The position numbers and the translations under genes were made by a program. From NCBI GenBank assembly GCA_000403335.2, contig KE159631.1, positions 87,110 through 151,109 on the forward strand: a stretch of DNA of 64,000 nt, in the 5' to 3' direction. The stretch is from Lachnospiraceae bacterium MD335. Its GTDB lineage: Bacteria; Bacillota; Clostridia; Lachnospirales; Lachnospiraceae. The first letter of the stretch is position 1. Each line of letters starts with the position of its first letter. Shown in pieces: positions 63,424-64,000 of the stretch. The notes under the pieces were generated by a model, which was given only the letters and a program-made list of their open reading frames with translations, did not search any database and was not told the DNA's origin.

Positions 63424-64000
63424 TTAAGAAAAAAGTCCTAAGTTGTAGGATACTATAAGGATGATTAGAACAATAAAAATTTTTAGGGTTAATCCAAGGC
63501 GGGGATAAGTACTCTTCCAATGCCCATATTGCGGAAATTTTTCTTCCAAATGAAATTTGCTAAATAGGACGAACAGAATGACAATTTGCATGAGCGAGAG
63601 AAGCATGGCAGATACGGAAGGAAACGGATTCGTCAAGCTGAGCGGTGCAACAATCAAATAAAAATAGTAGGTAATCGCAAGCGTCATCTTCCAGTATGTA
63701 TGGCTCCGAAATCCCGGAATCTTCCAAATCCATTTCGATAAGTTGCTGTCCTCCATTTGGATACCGCGCAGTGCGGCTGTTTTCAATTCCGATACATTCT
63801 TAAAACGATTTTCGTAGTTGGTTGTGCATTTATTGATAATACGCATCGTATTTTGGCTGAACTGCCGTTTGCGTGTGTTAATGTCTTCATTTTTCGGTGA
63901 TTGTCCTGTAAGCATATAGTAGAGAATACAGCCGAGTGAATAAATGTCAACGCGGTTTGTCGGATGTCTGAAATCCAAAATTTCCGGTGCGGCATAAGGT
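63424..64000 (-). CDS. Ser/Thr protein kinase, C-terminal part (runs off the window)
   Basis: The last 191 residues of a Hanks-type kinase: PYAAPEILDFRHPTNRVDIY contains the APE motif, SLGCILYYMLTG is subdomain IX, and the catalytic lobe ends near TTNYENRFKNVSEL. Four hydrophobic segments follow in place of the usual single helix with PASTA repeats, so this is a membrane-embedded variant with no extracellular sensor domain. The N-terminal ATP-binding lobe and catalytic loop lie beyond position 64000. Confidence 0.85.
   Translation of the reverse strand, partial: PYAAPEILDFRHPTNRVDIYSLGCILYYMLTGQSPKNEDINTRKRQFSQNTMRIINKCTTNYENRFKNVSELKTAALRGIQMEDSNLSKWIWKIPGFRSHTYWKMTLAITYYFYLIVAPLSLTNPFPSVSAMLLSLMQIVILFVLFSKFHLEEKFPQYGHWKSTYPRLGLTLKIFIVLIILIVSYNLGLFS

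Overview
The window looks like chromosomal DNA of a spore-forming, low-to-mid GC Clostridium-class Firmicute, most likely a Lachnospiraceae gut anaerobe. This is inferred from purine-rich Shine-Dalgarno sites before nearly every gene, a SipL-type spore coat protein (DUF3794 plus LysM), a paired PyrK/PyrD enzyme, NADP-type glutamate dehydrogenase, a Bce-type peptide-sensing module and a YesMN-controlled YtfQRT/YjfF-type sugar transporter. No tRNA, rRNA or CRISPR array was seen.

Layout. 1-3.5 kb: ileS behind a copy of a dispersed structured repeat. 3.5-10.3 kb: helD and a bceRS-bceAB module, all on the minus strand. 10.5-18.6 kb: a graveyard of decayed genes. A DUF4132-like gene appears to be split by a composite segment carrying two GNAT acetyltransferases, a tautomerase, half a metallo-hydrolase and the remains of an integrative mobilizable element (XRE regulator, RepA-like protein, DUF3847 protein, MobA/MobL relaxase piece). 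Wrecked symE and SUFU genes lie there too, next to an intact hemerythrin gene. 19-23.5 kb: CPBP protease, Na/Pi cotransporter, gdhA. 23.7-26 kb: an AAA ATPase/RloB pair with the architecture of the AbiL phage-defence system, followed by a dead lrgAB pair. 27-35.7 kb: lipoprotein, AraC regulator divergent from a two-subunit ABC exporter (first subunit frameshifted), small genes and an Rpn-type nuclease. 36-44 kb: split chromate transporter, glgP, pyrK-pyrD, sipL, with several hairpin repeats. 45-53 kb: hybrid sensor kinase, FAD-dependent oxidoreductase, putP with a 28-residue membrane peptide, and a DHH phosphoesterase with an extra C-terminal domain. 53-62 kb: YesN/YesM two-component pair directly upstream of a sugar ABC transporter with two binding-protein genes. 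62-64 kb: thrH, a small hypothetical gene and the C-terminal end of a Ser/Thr kinase that runs off the window.

The least explained structure is repetitive. (1) A dispersed element of about 80-125 bp with compensatory base changes in its stems occurs four times. (2) A short palindrome, TGACACANNTGTCA, occurs six times, five of them inside intact or nearly intact coding sequences and one in a decayed gene. (3) A hairpin family is packed around pyrK, pyrD and sipL. Family names are from memory of conserved motifs; no database was searched.
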